Part shown: positions 36,518 to 46,469 of the stretch, piece after piece
Layout: each line of letters begins with the position of its first letter
How positions within the stretch are numbered: the first letter of the stretch is position 1
DNA from: Marinobacterium weihaiense
GTDB lineage: Bacteria; Pseudomonadota; Gammaproteobacteria; Pseudomonadales; Balneatricaceae
Assembly (NCBI RefSeq): GCF_019061305.1
Contig: NZ_JAHQZT010000009.1
Location: forward strand, 1 to 64,000
Length of the DNA stretch: 64,000 nucleotides
Direction of reading: 5' to 3'
Notes under the pieces: generated by a model
Told to the model about the DNA's origin: nothing
The model's input: the letters and a program-made list of their open reading frames with translations, nothing else
Databases searched by the model: none
Position numbers and translations under genes: made by a program

Positions 36518-37408
36518 TTAGAGAACGGCTTTCGGGTAGGAGCCGAGGTGCTTGACCTCCACCTGCAGACCATTCAGCTCGGCCAGCAGCTCCTGAACAC
36601 CCGCATCGGTGTTATGCCCTTCAAAGTCAATATAGAACAGCGTCTTCCAGTCGTGTTCACCGCTGCTGCGGGTTTCCAGCCGGGTCAGGCTGATACGGCG
36701 ACGATGAAACGGTGCCAGCAGGTCATGCAGGGCTCCCGGCTCATCCTGACAGACCAGCAACAGGGAGGTCTTGTCATGGCCGCTGGGGCCAATGGCATCG
36801 CGTCCGACCACCAGAAAACGCGGACTGCGAGCGGTTGCGTCACTGGAGGCTTCCGGAGACAGCTCCACTTCACCGCAGATGAAGAGATCAAAACGGCGAA
36901 ACAGGTCCAGCGTGTGGCGAATCAGGCCGGCGTCTTCAGTCTCGATCGGCACCACGGCGTAATGCGCCCGCCCCTGCTCGACGGCACGGAACACCTGCTC
37001 CAGACTGTCCATCGCATGGCACTGCGCCGCCTGGCCAAAGTGTTTCTGTGCCGCCTGCTGGGTGAAAGTGCCTTCGGGGCCGAGGAAGACCACATCCATC
37101 GGCTCTTCCAGCGCCAGGCACACCGACATGATTTCCCTGAACAGACGAGCGACCGTTGCATCCCCCAGCGGCCCCTCGTTGCGCGCCATCACGGCACGTA
37201 ATACCTGGGCTTCCCGTTCGGGGCGATAGAACACTGGGATTTCATCCGCAGCACGATAGCGCTCCTTGACTTCTGCAACCTGCTGCGCCAGCCGGGCGCG
37301 ATCGTTCAGCAGCTGGTGGACCTGACGGTCCACCCGATCGATCTGGTCACGCAGCACGCGCAGCTCGGCTTCTTGAGCATCCGCCGCCGGCGGTTGATTG
37401 CCACTCAT
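36518..37408 (-). CDS. pheA: PheA-type chorismate mutase/ACT protein with deleted prephenate dehydratase domain
   Basis: A 296-residue P-protein homologue; normal length is about 360-365. The chorismate mutase domain is intact (LRDQIDRVDRQVHQLLNDRARLAQQ then VFYRPEREAQVLRAV and FREIMSVCLALE). The dehydratase domain starts normally (VVFLGPEGTFTQQAA) but reads PIETEDAGLIRHTLD where PVENSTEGVVNHTLD is expected. After CGEVELS it jumps to a short Ala/Ser linker and then SPRFLVVG. The HHHLL and SHPQ/SLAQCR segments are gone, and the catalytic Thr-Arg-Phe is Pro-Arg-Phe. The ACT domain (PGALHDLLAPF, LTRLETR) and the SYPKAVL end are intact. The frame is continuous. Dehydratase activity is probably lost. 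Confidence 0.88.
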   Translation of the reverse strand: MSGNQPPAADAQEAELRVLRDQIDRVDRQVHQLLNDRARLAQQVAEVKERYRAADEIPVFYRPEREAQVLRAVMARNEGPLGDATVARLFREIMSVCLALEEPMDVVFLGPEGTFTQQAAQKHFGQAAQCHAMDSLEQVFRAVEQGRAHYAVVPIETEDAGLIRHTLDLFRRFDLFICGEVELSPEASSDATARSPRFLVVGRDAIGPSGHDKTSLLLVCQDEPGALHDLLAPFHRRRISLTRLETRSSGEHDWKTLFYIDFEGHNTDAGVQELLAELNGLQVEVKHLGSYPKAVL

Positions 37409-37411
37409 GGT

Positions 37412-38494
37412 TCAGGCCTGCTCCTTCTCGAAGCGCTGCATGAAGTCGATCAGGGCATCAACGGCGGCCTCAGGCACGGCATTGTAGATGCTGGCACGCA
37501 TGCCACCCACGGAGCGATGCCCCTTCAGGTTCAGCAGGCCTTCGGCGTCCGCCAGCTCCAGGAAACGCTTGTCCAGCGCCGCGTCCGCCAGGGTAAAGGG
37601 CACGTTCATGATCGAACGGTTGTTAATAGCCACCGGATTGGCGTAGAAATCGCTGCCGTCGATGGCAGCATACAGCTTGGCCGCCTTGCGACGGTTCAGT
37701 TCGGCCATCGCTTCGACACCGCCCTGGCGCTTGAGCCACTGGAATACCAGTCCGGCCAGATACCAGCCAAAGGTCGGCGGCGTGTTGTTCATGGAGTCCG
37801 CATCAGCATGGACCTTGTAGTCATACATGCTCGGCGTACCCGGAAGTACCTGACCGACCAGGTCGTCACGCACAATGACCACCGTCAAACCGGCCGGGCC
37901 GATGTTCTTCTGTGCACCGGCGTAAATCAGACCGAAACGGCTGACATCGATCGGAGCCGAGAGGATATCGGAAGACATATCCGCCACCAGGGGGACGTCA
38001 CTGCTGTCGGGAATGTAGTCAAACTCGACCCCACCAATGGTTTCGTTGGTGGTGTAGTGCAGGTAGGCCGCATTCGGGTCCAGCTGTAGTTCAGACTGGG
38101 TCGGTGCGGATGTAAAACTGTTGGCCTCGGTGCTGGCCACTACGTTGACCTTGCCGTAACGCTGCGCTTCCTTGATCGCCTTCTTGGACCATACACCGGT
38201 ATTGATATAGTCGGCCGATTCAGCGCCCCGCAGCAGGTTCATTGGCACCATGCCGAACTGTGCCGTGGCACCGCCCTGCAGGAACAGTACCTTGTAGTTG
38301 CCCGGAATGCCCATGAGATCACGCAGGTCCTGCTCAGCCTGCGCCGCCACGCCCACATACTCGGCGCTGCGGTGGCTCATTTCCATAATTGACAGGCCCT
38401 TATCGTGCCAGTCCAGCAACTCGGCCTGCGCCTGCAGCAGTACCTCTTCCGGCAGTGCCGCAGGGCCGGCACTGAAGTTGAATTTGCGCGTCAT
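37412..38494 (-). CDS. serC: Phosphoserine aminotransferase
   Basis: A 360-residue PLP enzyme for serine and pyridoxine synthesis. The N-terminal KFNFSAGPAALPEEVL and the PLP-Lys region YAGAQKNIGPAGLTVVIVR are diagnostic. The ATG at 38494 is preceded by GGAAG; a GTG six codons upstream is the alternative. It lies between gyrA and pheA, with 3 bp to pheA. Confidence 0.97.
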   Translation of the reverse strand: MTRKFNFSAGPAALPEEVLLQAQAELLDWHDKGLSIMEMSHRSAEYVGVAAQAEQDLRDLMGIPGNYKVLFLQGGATAQFGMVPMNLLRGAESADYINTGVWSKKAIKEAQRYGKVNVVASTEANSFTSAPTQSELQLDPNAAYLHYTTNETIGGVEFDYIPDSSDVPLVADMSSDILSAPIDVSRFGLIYAGAQKNIGPAGLTVVIVRDDLVGQVLPGTPSMYDYKVHADADSMNNTPPTFGWYLAGLVFQWLKRQGGVEAMAELNRRKAAKLYAAIDGSDFYANPVAINNRSIMNVPFTLADAALDKRFLELADAEGLLNLKGHRSVGGMRASIYNAVPEAAVDALIDFMQRFEKEQA

Positions 38495-38524
38495 ATCGTT
38501 GTTTACTTCCACGAGTATCAGAAA

Positions 38525-41164
38525 TTAGTTGTCAGTTGCATCCGGTGCCGCTGCTTCAGCAGCTGCAGGTTCGGCAGTGATCGAGACACCCGCCGGGTCA
38601 GCCGCATCACCTGCATCGGTCACCGTATCATCGTCTTCCGGCTCCTCGATGCGTGCGATGCCGACCAGCGCCTCTTCTTCGGCCAGGCGGATCAGCATCA
38701 CCCCCTGAGTGTTGCGGCTCAGGCTGGAAATTTCACTGCTGCGCGTCCGTACCAAGGTACCGCGGTTGCTGATCAGCATGACATCATCGCCGTCGAACAC
38801 CTGCACCGCGCCGGCCAGCTGGCCGTTACGTTCGGTACACTGCATCGCGATGACCCCCTGGCCACCGCGCCCGCGTAACGGGAACTCATCAATGCGGGTT
38901 TTCTTGCCATAGCCGTGCTCGGATGCGGTCAGTACTTCGCCGCCTTCCTGAGGCACCATCAACGAAATCACGCGTACCTCATCGTCCATCTTCACACCAC
39001 GCACGCCCCGTGCGGTTCGCCCCATGGCACGGACGTCACTTTCGTTGAAGCGAATCGCCTTGCCGGCACTGGTCACCAGCATGACATCATCCTGGCCGCT
39101 GGTCAGCGAAGCGCCGATCAGGCGGTCGCCCTCAACAATATCCAGCGCGATCAGGCCGGTGCTGCGCGGACGCGAGAAGGCATCCAGCGGAGTCTTTTTA
39201 ACGGTGCCATTGGCCGTGGCCATGAAGACAAAGCGCTCGGGATCGAACTCTTTCACCGGCAGAATAGTGCTGATCCACTCGCCTTCGGACAACGGCAGGA
39301 TATTGACCACCGGGCGCCCGCGCGAGGCTCGGCTGGCCGGCGGAATCTCGTACACTTTCAACCAGTAGACCTTGCCCATGTTGGTAAAGCAAAGCACGGT
39401 GTCGTGGGTATTGGCGATCAGCAGGTGTTCGATGAAGTCTTCATCCTTCATCGCTGTTGCCGACTTGCCCTTGCCGCCACGGCGCTGGGCCTGATAGTCG
39501 GTCAGCGGCTGGGTCTTGGCATAGCCGGCATGGGAAATGGTGACCACCATATCTTCTTCGGTGATCAGATCCGCCACGGTCAGATCCTGCATGGAGGCCT
39601 GAATTTCGGTGCGGCGCTCATCGGCATACTCGGCCACCAAGGTTTCCAGCTCTTCGCGGATCACCTCCATCAGCCGCTCGTAGGAGCCCAGGATGTGCAG
39701 CAGTTCGGCGATTTTTTCCAGCAGCTCACGGTACTCACCGATCAGCTTTTCGTGCTCCAGGCCGGTCAAGCGGTGCAGGCGCAAGTCAAGAATGGCTTGG
39801 GCCTGCACCGGCGACAGGAAGTACTGGCCATCACGCAGGCCATACTGCGGCTCCAAATCTTCCGGACGACAAGCGGTTTCACCGGCACGCTCCAGCATGT
39901 CGGTAACGTTGCCCGGCACCCAGGGGGTGGAGATCAGACGTTCTTTGGCTTCGGCCGGGGTCGGCGACTGGCGAATCAGCTCGATCACCGGATCGATATT
40001 GGCCAGTGCGATGGCCAGACCTTCCAGCACATGACCGCGCTCGCGCGCCTTGCGCAGCTGGTAGATGGTGCGACGGGTCACCACTTCACGGCGGTGGCGC
40101 ACGAAGCATTCAAGGATGGTCTTGAGGTCCAGAATCTTCGGCTGGCCATCAACCAGCGCCACCATGTTGATGCCGAACACGCTTTGCAGCTGGGTCTGGG
40201 CGAAGAGATTGTTGATGATCACTTCGGGCACTTCACCACGGCGCAGCTCGATCACGATGCGCATGCCGTCCTTGTCGGACTCGTCACGCAGCTCGCTGAT
40301 CCCCTCGATCTTTTTCTCCTTGACCAGGTCGGCGATCTTTTCGATCAGGCGGGCCTTGTTGAGCTGATACGGGATCTCGGTGATCACCAACATCGGGCGA
40401 CCGTTCTTGGGATGATCTTCGATATGGTGACGGGCACGCACGTAGATACGGCCACGACCGGTGCGATAGGCCTGCAGAATGCCGGCACGGCCGTTGATGA
40501 TGCCACCGGTGGGGAAATCCGGCCCCGGGATGGACTCCATCAGCTCGTCGATGCTGATATCCGGGTTGTCAATCAGCTCGATACAGCCCTTGACCACCTC
40601 GCCGAGGTTGTGTGGCGGGATATTGGTCGCCATGCCCACGGCAATACCGGCGGAACCATTGACCAGCAGGTTCGGCACCCGGGTCGGCAGTACGGCTGGA
40701 ATTTTTTCGGTGCCATCGTAGTTGTCGACGAAATCAACCGTTTCCTTGTCCAGATCGGCCAGCAGCTCATGCGAGATCTTGGCCATGCGGATTTCGGTGT
40801 AACGCATGGCGGCCGCGGAATCACCGTCGACCGAGCCGAAGTTGCCCTGGCCGTCGACCAGCATGTAACGCATGGAGAAATCCTGCGCCATGCGCACGAT
40901 GGTGTCATACACCGCACTATCGCCGTGCGGGTGGTATTTACCAATGACATCACCCACGACACGCGCGGATTTCTTGTACGGCTTGTTCCAGTCGTTGTTC
41001 AGTTCGTTCATGGCGAACAATACGCGCCGATGAACCGGTTTCAGGCCGTCACGCACATCCGGCAGAGCTCGGCCTACGATCACGCTCATGGCGTAGTCGA
41101 GGTAGGACTGTTTCAGCTCGTCTTCAATGTTGACTGGCAGAACTTCTTTGGCTAAATCACCCAT
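38525..41164 (-). CDS. gyrA: DNA gyrase subunit A
   Basis: An 879-residue topoisomerase subunit that cuts and reseals DNA. The catalytic Tyr is in [11 protein letters not shown]. The quinolone-resistance region reads [15 protein letters not shown], so the Ser83 and Asp87 equivalents are the susceptible type. The C-terminal domain carries the GyrA-box [10 protein letters not shown], and the tail is acidic and Ala-rich. The start at 41164 ([29 protein letters not shown]) fits the family; upstream codons do not. Confidence 0.98.
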   Translation of the reverse strand: MGDLAKEVLPVNIEDELKQSYLDYAMSVIVGRALPDVRDGLKPVHRRVLFAMNELNNDWNKPYKKSARVVGDVIGKYHPHGDSAVYDTIVRMAQDFSMRYMLVDGQGNFGSVDGDSAAAMRYTEIRMAKISHELLADLDKETVDFVDNYDGTEKIPAVLPTRVPNLLVNGSAGIAVGMATNIPPHNLGEVVKGCIELIDNPDISIDELMESIPGPDFPTGGIINGRAGILQAYRTGRGRIYVRARHHIEDHPKNGRPMLVITEIPYQLNKARLIEKIADLVKEKKIEGISELRDESDKDGMRIVIELRRGEVPEVIINNLFAQTQLQSVFGINMVALVDGQPKILDLKTILECFVRHRREVVTRRTIYQLRKARERGHVLEGLAIALANIDPVIELIRQSPTPAEAKERLISTPWVPGNVTDMLERAGETACRPEDLEPQYGLRDGQYFLSPVQAQAILDLRLHRLTGLEHEKLIGEYRELLEKIAELLHILGSYERLMEVIREELETLVAEYADERRTEIQASMQDLTVADLITEEDMVVTISHAGYAKTQPLTDYQAQRRGGKGKSATAMKDEDFIEHLLIANTHDTVLCFTNMGKVYWLKVYEIPPASRASRGRPVVNILPLSEGEWISTILPVKEFDPERFVFMATANGTVKKTPLDAFSRPRSTGLIALDIVEGDRLIGASLTSGQDDVMLVTSAGKAIRFNESDVRAMGRTARGVRGVKMDDEVRVISLMVPQEGGEVLTASEHGYGKKTRIDEFPLRGRGGQGVIAMQCTERNGQLAGAVQVFDGDDVMLISNRGTLVRTRSSEISSLSRNTQGVMLIRLAEEEALVGIARIEEPEDDDTVTDAGDAADPAGVSITAEPAAAEAAAPDATDN

Positions 41165-41290
41165 TCGCACAGCTTTCCTTGATCCGGTACCCGAGCACGC
41201 CCTGATGGCGCGCTTGTAAACTGCGGAAGTATACCACAGCACGGATCAATTCACGCTAACCTGCCGCGCTCAACCGGCAGGTTATTGCCT

Positions 41291-42613
41291 TCAGACAATC
41301 CATGTCCGCAATGTAGCGGGCAGCGCATTGCGACGCTGGCGCAACAGCGGCACCAGCTGTTGCCACAGCTGCTCGAATGACTGTGACGACACTCCCAGCT
41401 GCTCCAGATACAGGTCGATGTACGGCGCATGCGTTGTGCGCGACTGCTGCCCATCCAGCAGCCACTGTGCAACATGCAACAAGGCCACGGCACTACACCA
41501 CTGCCGCGGCAGCCGTGACGGCGGCACCCGGGCCGGATAGTGCTGCAGCGCTACCACCTGCCAGACCGGCTCCGGCAGCGACCAGGCCTGCAACAGCCCG
41601 GCCCCCGGAACGCCCACCGGCACCCGCCTAATCAGTTCTCGACAGGCTGGTTGCTGGCGCTGCATCAGTGCCAACACGACACGCCCGATATCCTGCAGCA
41701 GGGCAATGGTGGCCAGTTCCGCCGGTCGCCCGCGGCCGGTCAACTGGGCCAAGGCAAAGGCAATATAGGACAGCATCACCGAACGCTCGTGGCTGTGCCT
41801 GAAGGTATCGCTGTCTGGCAGGGATTTGCGCAGCGTTTCCGCCATGATGATCTGATACACTCCTTCAAACCCCAGCAGCGTGATGGCATGCGACAGGTCG
41901 GTGATATCACGCTCGAAGCCATACGCCGGGGAATTGATCACCTTGAGCAGAGTCGCAGTCATGGCCGGGTCCTCGCGCACCAGATCCACTACCTGGGCGC
42001 GCGTACTATCCTCATCCAGTAGGCGCTGCAACAGTTCAAGGCTGGAAACCGGCAGCCGCGGCATGCGCCCGATGACATTGAACATCAACTCGGTGCTTTC
42101 CAGACCCGCCGCCAGCAGACGCCCTTCTCGCCAGGCCAGGTCCGACAGTTGCTGACAGCGCTGCTGCAGACTCCGGTTGGCTTCCAGCAGCTGCGCAGAT
42201 AGACGCGCGGCAAAGCTGTGCCCCCAGGCCAGCAAGGCCGCCTGGGTGGTCTCGTGCAACTGGTCAAATGCAGTACTGGACAGCACCAACAGCTGGCCGG
42301 GCGTAACCGCTCCCAGCGTCAGATCAGTTGCCGCCATCCCTTGCGCCGACAGCCGGTTCAGTACCGCACCGGCTTCCAGCGTCAGCGCCGGCGTGGTCAA
42401 CCCGGACAACTTCAACGCTCCTCGTCGCACCAGTACCAGTTGATGCAACATATCCGGGTGCTGCTCCAGCAGGTTTTCCCCCGCTTCAAAGCGAATACTG
42501 TCAGCCCGATTGACCAGTTCCACCATGGCCGGGCCGGACAGCCCCATCCAGCCGGACTCCGCGTTGCCTTCGCGCTCGGGCTGACGCCGCGCACGCTTCC
42601 ATAAATCGTTCAT
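41291..42613 (-). CDS. HDOD-domain signalling protein
   Basis: A 440-residue protein. The N-terminal ~170 residues look like a cyclic-nucleotide-binding-type beta barrel without a clear phosphate cassette (FEAGENLLEQHPDMLHQLVLVRRGALKL). The HDOD domain starts near residue 190 (LPVSSLELLQRLLDEDSTRAQVVDLVREDPAMTATLLKVINSPAYGF). The HD catalytic pair expected of phosphodiesterases is absent, as is usual in HDOD. The family links to two-component and cyclic-di-GMP signalling and to DNA repair, but no function is assigned. It sits alone between gyrA and the divergent ubiG. Confidence 0.82.
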   Translation of the reverse strand: MNDLWKRARRQPEREGNAESGWMGLSGPAMVELVNRADSIRFEAGENLLEQHPDMLHQLVLVRRGALKLSGLTTPALTLEAGAVLNRLSAQGMAATDLTLGAVTPGQLLVLSSTAFDQLHETTQAALLAWGHSFAARLSAQLLEANRSLQQRCQQLSDLAWREGRLLAAGLESTELMFNVIGRMPRLPVSSLELLQRLLDEDSTRAQVVDLVREDPAMTATLLKVINSPAYGFERDITDLSHAITLLGFEGVYQIIMAETLRKSLPDSDTFRHSHERSVMLSYIAFALAQLTGRGRPAELATIALLQDIGRVVLALMQRQQPACRELIRRVPVGVPGAGLLQAWSLPEPVWQVVALQHYPARVPPSRLPRQWCSAVALLHVAQWLLDGQQSRTTHAPYIDLYLEQLGVSSQSFEQLWQQLVPLLRQRRNALPATLRTWIV

Positions 42614-42711
42614 TGCCCCTCCATTACACTCCTTGTTCGACGCCAGATTTCACGCCACTGAGCATAGTGCTAGAATGCGCGGATCTGAAATTATGAGCAA
42701 GGGTAGCGATC

Positions 42712-43434
42712 ATGAACGAGGACCGCGGGCTGAATCTGGACCCGGCTGAAATTGCCAAGTTTGAAGAACTGGCCAGTCGCTGGTGGGATCGCGACAGCGA
42801 ATTCAAGCCCCTGCATGACATCAACCCGTTGCGTGTGGACTTCATCGACCGCATCGGCCAGCTGGCCGGCAAGCAGGTGTTGGATGTCGGCTGTGGCGGC
42901 GGCATTCTGTCCGAGGCCATGGCTCATCGCGGCGCTGACGTCACCGGCATAGACATGGGGGAAGCCCCGCTGAAGGTCGCCAAGTTGCACGGCCTTGAAA
43001 GCGGCGCCAAGGTCGTATACCGCCGCATCACGGTGGAGGACCTGGCCGATGAACAGCCCGAAAGCTTCGACCTTGTAACTTGCATGGAAATGCTTGAACA
43101 CGTTCCCGACCCGGCGTCGGTTGTCCGCGCCTGCGCCCGCCTGGTACGCCCCGGCGGCACCGTATTCCTGTCGACGCTGAACCGCAATCCGAAGAGCTAT
43201 CTGTTCGCCATCCTGGGCGCCGAACGTGTGCTCAAGCTGGTACCCGCCGGCACCCATGACTTCAACAAGTTTATCCGCCCGGCCGAACTGGGCGAAATGG
43301 TACGCCGCGCCGGCCTGGATATCGACGAAATGACCGGCCTGGTCTATAACCCGCTGACCAAGGTCTATCGCCTGGATGACAGCGACGTTGACGTCAATTA
43401 CATGCTGGCCTGCCACAAGGGTACAGAAGCATGA
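42712..43434 (+). CDS. ubiG: Ubiquinone biosynthesis O-methyltransferase
   Basis: A 240-residue SAM-dependent enzyme for both O-methylations in ubiquinone synthesis. SAM motif I is [16 protein letters not shown] (about residues 61-76). [22 protein letters not shown] is the UbiG N-terminal signature. The stop overlaps the mupP start by 4 bp (ATGA). Confidence 0.97.
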   Translation: MNEDRGLNLDPAEIAKFEELASRWWDRDSEFKPLHDINPLRVDFIDRIGQLAGKQVLDVGCGGGILSEAMAHRGADVTGIDMGEAPLKVAKLHGLESGAKVVYRRITVEDLADEQPESFDLVTCMEMLEHVPDPASVVRACARLVRPGGTVFLSTLNRNPKSYLFAILGAERVLKLVPAGTHDFNKFIRPAELGEMVRRAGLDIDEMTGLVYNPLTKVYRLDDSDVDVNYMLACHKGTEA

Positions 43435-44105
43435 CGACCAGGGCAGGCGTTCTGTTCGACCTTGATGGCACTCTGCTGGACACGGCTCGCGACTTTCATC
43501 GCCTGGTCAACCACATGCTGGCCCAGGCGGACCGCCCTCCCATTGCCTTCGACAGCATCCGCACTCAAGTGTCCAACGGCGCGCGTGCCATGGTCTGCCA
43601 TGCGTTCGAACTAAGCACCAACGATGCCGCGTTCCCCGCACTGCACCGCCAGCTGCTGGATGATTATGCTGAACAGCTGCTGATTGACAGCACCCTGTTT
43701 CCCGGCATGCCGGAGCTTCTGACCTGGCTGGATGACAACGATATCCCCTGGGGCATCGTCACCAACAAGCCGGCACGCTTTACCCTGCCGCTGCTTGCCG
43801 CACTGGGCTTGGATGCCAGCTGCGGCAGCACCGTTTGCCCCGAGGACGTCACACAACCCAAACCGGACCCGGAAGGGCTGCTACTAGCCTGCCAACAACT
43901 GGGGGTAACGCCGGAACACAGCTATTACGTCGGCGACCATATACGTGATATCGAGGCCGGGAAGGCCGCCGGCATGGCTACCATTGCCGCCGGCTGGGGG
44001 TACCTGAACCCAGGCGAGACACCGCAGCAGTGGCACAGCGATCACGTCAGCGAGCACTCTGCCGAACTGCAACCCCTGCTACACTCTCTACTGCAGGCCC
44101 GCTGA
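43431..44105 (+). CDS. mupP: HAD phosphatase, probable N-acetylmuramic acid 6-phosphate phosphatase
   Basis: A 224-residue HAD-family phosphatase. Motif I is [10 protein letters not shown], motif II TNKP, and motifs III/IV include [15 protein letters not shown]. It is often annotated as phosphoglycolate phosphatase (gph). In Pseudomonas the gene between ubiG and yciK encodes MupP, which dephosphorylates MurNAc-6-phosphate during cell-wall recycling. The same order here supports that name, but the substrate is inferred from context. Confidence 0.82.
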   Translation: MTTRAGVLFDLDGTLLDTARDFHRLVNHMLAQADRPPIAFDSIRTQVSNGARAMVCHAFELSTNDAAFPALHRQLLDDYAEQLLIDSTLFPGMPELLTWLDDNDIPWGIVTNKPARFTLPLLAALGLDASCGSTVCPEDVTQPKPDPEGLLLACQQLGVTPEHSYYVGDHIRDIEAGKAAGMATIAAGWGYLNPGETPQQWHSDHVSEHSAELQPLLHSLLQAR

Positions 44106-44145
44106 GCCGGTGCCTGCCGCCAGACTCTTGACCAAGGAGCTTAGG

Positions 44146-44901
44146 ATGTTTCACTACAACGCCCCTGCCGACCTGCTGCGTGACCGCGTCATTCTCGTTA
44201 CCGGAGCCGGCGAGGGTATCGGACGTGCCGCGGCCTGGCAGTATGCTGCTCATGGTGCCACGGTGGTGCTGCTGGGCCGCACGCTGGAAAAACTGGAATC
44301 ATTGTACGATGAAATCGAAGCCGCCGGTTATCCACAGCCGGCCATCGTGCCGATGAATCTGGACTCTGCCGCCGAGCACGACTACATCGAACTGAGCAAC
44401 CAGCTGTTTGATGAGTTCGGCCGCCTGGACGGCGTCTTGCACAACGCGGGCCTGCTGGGCATGCGCACCCCCATCGAGAATTATGACCCCATTACCTGGG
44501 AGCAGGTCATGCGCGTCAACGTGCACGCCCCCTTCCTGATGACCCAAACTCTGTTGCCGCTGCTGCACCGCTCGGATGATGCATCCGTCATTTTTACGTC
44601 ATCCGGTGTGGGACGTACCGGGCGCGCCTACTGGGGGGCCTATGCCGTTTCCAAGTTTGCCACCGAAGGCATGATGCAGGTGCTGGCGGATGAGCTGGAG
44701 AATGATCCGAGCATTCGCATCAACGCCATCAACCCCGGTGCCACACGCACCCAGATGCGCGCCTATGCCTACCCGGCCGAACCGCCGGAGAACAACCCGA
44801 CACCCGCCGAGATCATGCCGATATACCTGTATCTGATGGGACCGGATAGTCGCCAGATCAATGGGCAGTCTCTGGATGCCCAGGGCGAAGGCCGCGCCTG
44901 A
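44146..44901 (+). CDS. yciK: YciK-type short-chain dehydrogenase
   Basis: A 251-residue SDR oxidoreductase. The nucleotide motif is VTGAGEGIGRAAA, and the catalytic set is Ser in TSSGVGRTGRAYWGAYAVSK with Tyr-x3-Lys. The start at 44146 follows AAGGAG. It is the third gene of ubiG-mupP-yciK. The physiological substrate is unknown. Confidence 0.9.
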   Translation: MFHYNAPADLLRDRVILVTGAGEGIGRAAAWQYAAHGATVVLLGRTLEKLESLYDEIEAAGYPQPAIVPMNLDSAAEHDYIELSNQLFDEFGRLDGVLHNAGLLGMRTPIENYDPITWEQVMRVNVHAPFLMTQTLLPLLHRSDDASVIFTSSGVGRTGRAYWGAYAVSKFATEGMMQVLADELENDPSIRINAINPGATRTQMRAYAYPAEPPENNPTPAEIMPIYLYLMGPDSRQINGQSLDAQGEGRA

Positions 44902-44921
44902 CGCCACGGCCTCGCAAGGAA

Positions 44922-44943
44922 GGAAGCCCCGAACAGGGCTTCC
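44922..44943. terminator. Stem-loop between convergent yciK and rluB
   Basis: GGAAGCCC (44922-44929) and GGGCTTCC (44936-44943) form an 8-bp stem between the two convergent stops. No T run follows on either side, so efficiency is uncertain. Confidence 0.5.
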
Positions 44944-44953
44944 GCATCATGCC

Positions 44954-45886
44954 TTACACGCGGCGACCGCGCTTGTTGCCGGAATTGCGTTTGCCGACCG
45001 AGCGCGCCTTGGTGCGACTCTTGCCTGGCGTGCGCGGCTTGTCTTCTTCGGACTGGCCCTTGATCACCGCCTGCCGCACGCGTTGACGCTTATACAAGCG
45101 CTGCTCCCGTTCCGATTCCAGCGGTGTCGGGCGGTGCGTCCGCGCAGAGTCCAGTTCCAGCTCACGCGCCAGCAGTTCAACTTCCTTCGGCGCCAGTTCA
45201 CGCCACGTCCCCACTTTGATATCACTGGGCAGAAATACCGGGCCGAAGCGCACCCGCTTGAGGCGGTTGACCTGCGCCCCCTGGGATTCCCACAGACGGC
45301 GCACCTCACGGTTGCGCCCTTCCATCACCACGCAGTGATACCACTTGTTGGCCCCTTCACCATCGAAATAGCGCACATCGGTAAAGCGCGCCATACCATC
45401 TTCCAGCAGCACTCCCTGCTGCAGACGCTCCAGCATGGCATCATCCACATCACCCAATACACGCACCGCGTACTCGCGATCAATCTGCATCGACGGATGC
45501 ATCATCCGGTTGGCCAACTCGCCATCGGTGGTGAAGATCAGCAGACCGCTGGTGTTGATATCCAGGCGACCGATCGCTACCCAGCGCCCCTGCTTCAGCG
45601 GCGGCAGGTTGTCAAAAACCGTCGGACGCCCTTCGGGATCGTGGCGGGTACACACCTCGCCCAGCGGCTTGTTGTATACCAGTACACGACGCTCGGCTGT
45701 TGCCGCGAAGGTCAACGCAACCTCCTTGCCATCCACACAGACACGGTCCTGGGCACTGACCCGGTCGCCGAGCGTCGCTGGCTGGTCGTTCAGCATGATA
45801 CGACCACTCTCTATCCAACGCTCCATCTCACGACGTGAGCCAAAGCCGGAACGCGCCAAAACCTTTTGCAATTTTTCATCCTGCAT
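44954..45886 (-). CDS. rluB: 23S rRNA pseudouridine-2605 synthase
   Basis: A 310-residue RsuA-family pseudouridine synthase. An N-terminal S4 RNA-binding domain (KLQKVLARSGFGSRREMERWIESGRI) is followed by the catalytic Asp in GRLDINTSGLLIFTTDG. RNREVRRLWESQG and the long Lys/Arg-rich C-terminal tail fit RluB. Confidence 0.94.
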   Translation of the reverse strand: MQDEKLQKVLARSGFGSRREMERWIESGRIMLNDQPATLGDRVSAQDRVCVDGKEVALTFAATAERRVLVYNKPLGEVCTRHDPEGRPTVFDNLPPLKQGRWVAIGRLDINTSGLLIFTTDGELANRMMHPSMQIDREYAVRVLGDVDDAMLERLQQGVLLEDGMARFTDVRYFDGEGANKWYHCVVMEGRNREVRRLWESQGAQVNRLKRVRFGPVFLPSDIKVGTWRELAPKEVELLARELELDSARTHRPTPLESEREQRLYKRQRVRQAVIKGQSEEDKPRTPGKSRTKARSVGKRNSGNKRGRRV

Positions 45887-45940
45887 TTTGACGTCTCCTG
45901 CGGAAACCCGACGGGCTTCCCGACTTGGTAAGCTTCAATG

Positions 45941-45973
45941 AAAAAAGCCCCTTCGGGTATCCCGAAGAGGCTT
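45941..45973 (-). terminator. Terminator of the H-NS-family gene
   Basis: On the minus strand an imperfect AAGCCTCTTCGGG/CCCGAAGGGGCTT stem with a 3-nt loop is followed by T6 (45946-45941). It lies between the H-NS-like gene and rluB. Confidence 0.85.
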
Positions 45974-45995
45974 TCTGTATCAGCATGATGCCCGA

Positions 45996-46391
45996 TCAGT
46001 CGACGGTCGGCAACTGATCTTTGGTCAGATTATTCTGTTCCATGTATTCACGGAAGGGAATTGGCGTACGGCCACGCCCAGACCAGTGGTGCTCTTTGCC
46101 TTCGCTGTCCTTGATCACGTATTTGGCCTTTACGGACTTGCGCGCAGTCGGCTCGACACCCTGCTTGAGTTCTTCAAGGTCAATATCCGCTTCTTTCATC
46201 AGACGCTGAATTTCTTCAAGCTTCTGTTTCTTGGCCTGTTCGATTTCAGCCTCACGTTTGGCCTCTTCTTCGATTTCGGCACGGATCTCGTTAAGGTCGG
46301 TGATTACCTTGTCGATATCAGCCAGTTTCATACCCTGGCACTGCTTACGCAGAGAATTCTTGCGCGTCAGTGTCTTGATGAAGTCAGTCAT
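45996..46391 (-). CDS. H-NS family nucleoid-associated protein
   Basis: A 131-residue protein. The N-terminal half is a charged coiled coil for oligomerisation (IDKVITDLNEIRAEIEEEAKREAEIEQ). The C-terminal DNA-binding domain carries WSGRGRTPIPFREYM, a match to the H-NS AT-hook-like core. The start at 46391 (MTDFIKTLTRKN) is preferred over a Met 12 codons upstream. It probably silences AT-rich DNA, such as the element at the left end. Own AT-rich promoter region and terminator. Confidence 0.88.
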   Translation of the reverse strand: MTDFIKTLTRKNSLRKQCQGMKLADIDKVITDLNEIRAEIEEEAKREAEIEQAKKQKLEEIQRLMKEADIDLEELKQGVEPTARKSVKAKYVIKDSEGKEHHWSGRGRTPIPFREYMEQNNLTKDQLPTVD

Positions 46392-46469
46392 TTTAAAGCG
46401 CCACTTTTGATAAGTTGATATTTCCAATTATCGCTATAAAAGACCATATTTCAATATGAGTGATGCAAT

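Noticed and set aside
36830-36880. Frameshift explanation for the short pheA
   Set aside because: The reading frame is continuous through the junction and both flanking domains are in the same frame; the missing block is not present in another frame nearby.
38915-41155. 746-codon plus-strand open frame opposite gyrA
   Set aside because: Antisense to a well-conserved gyrA with no domain signal.
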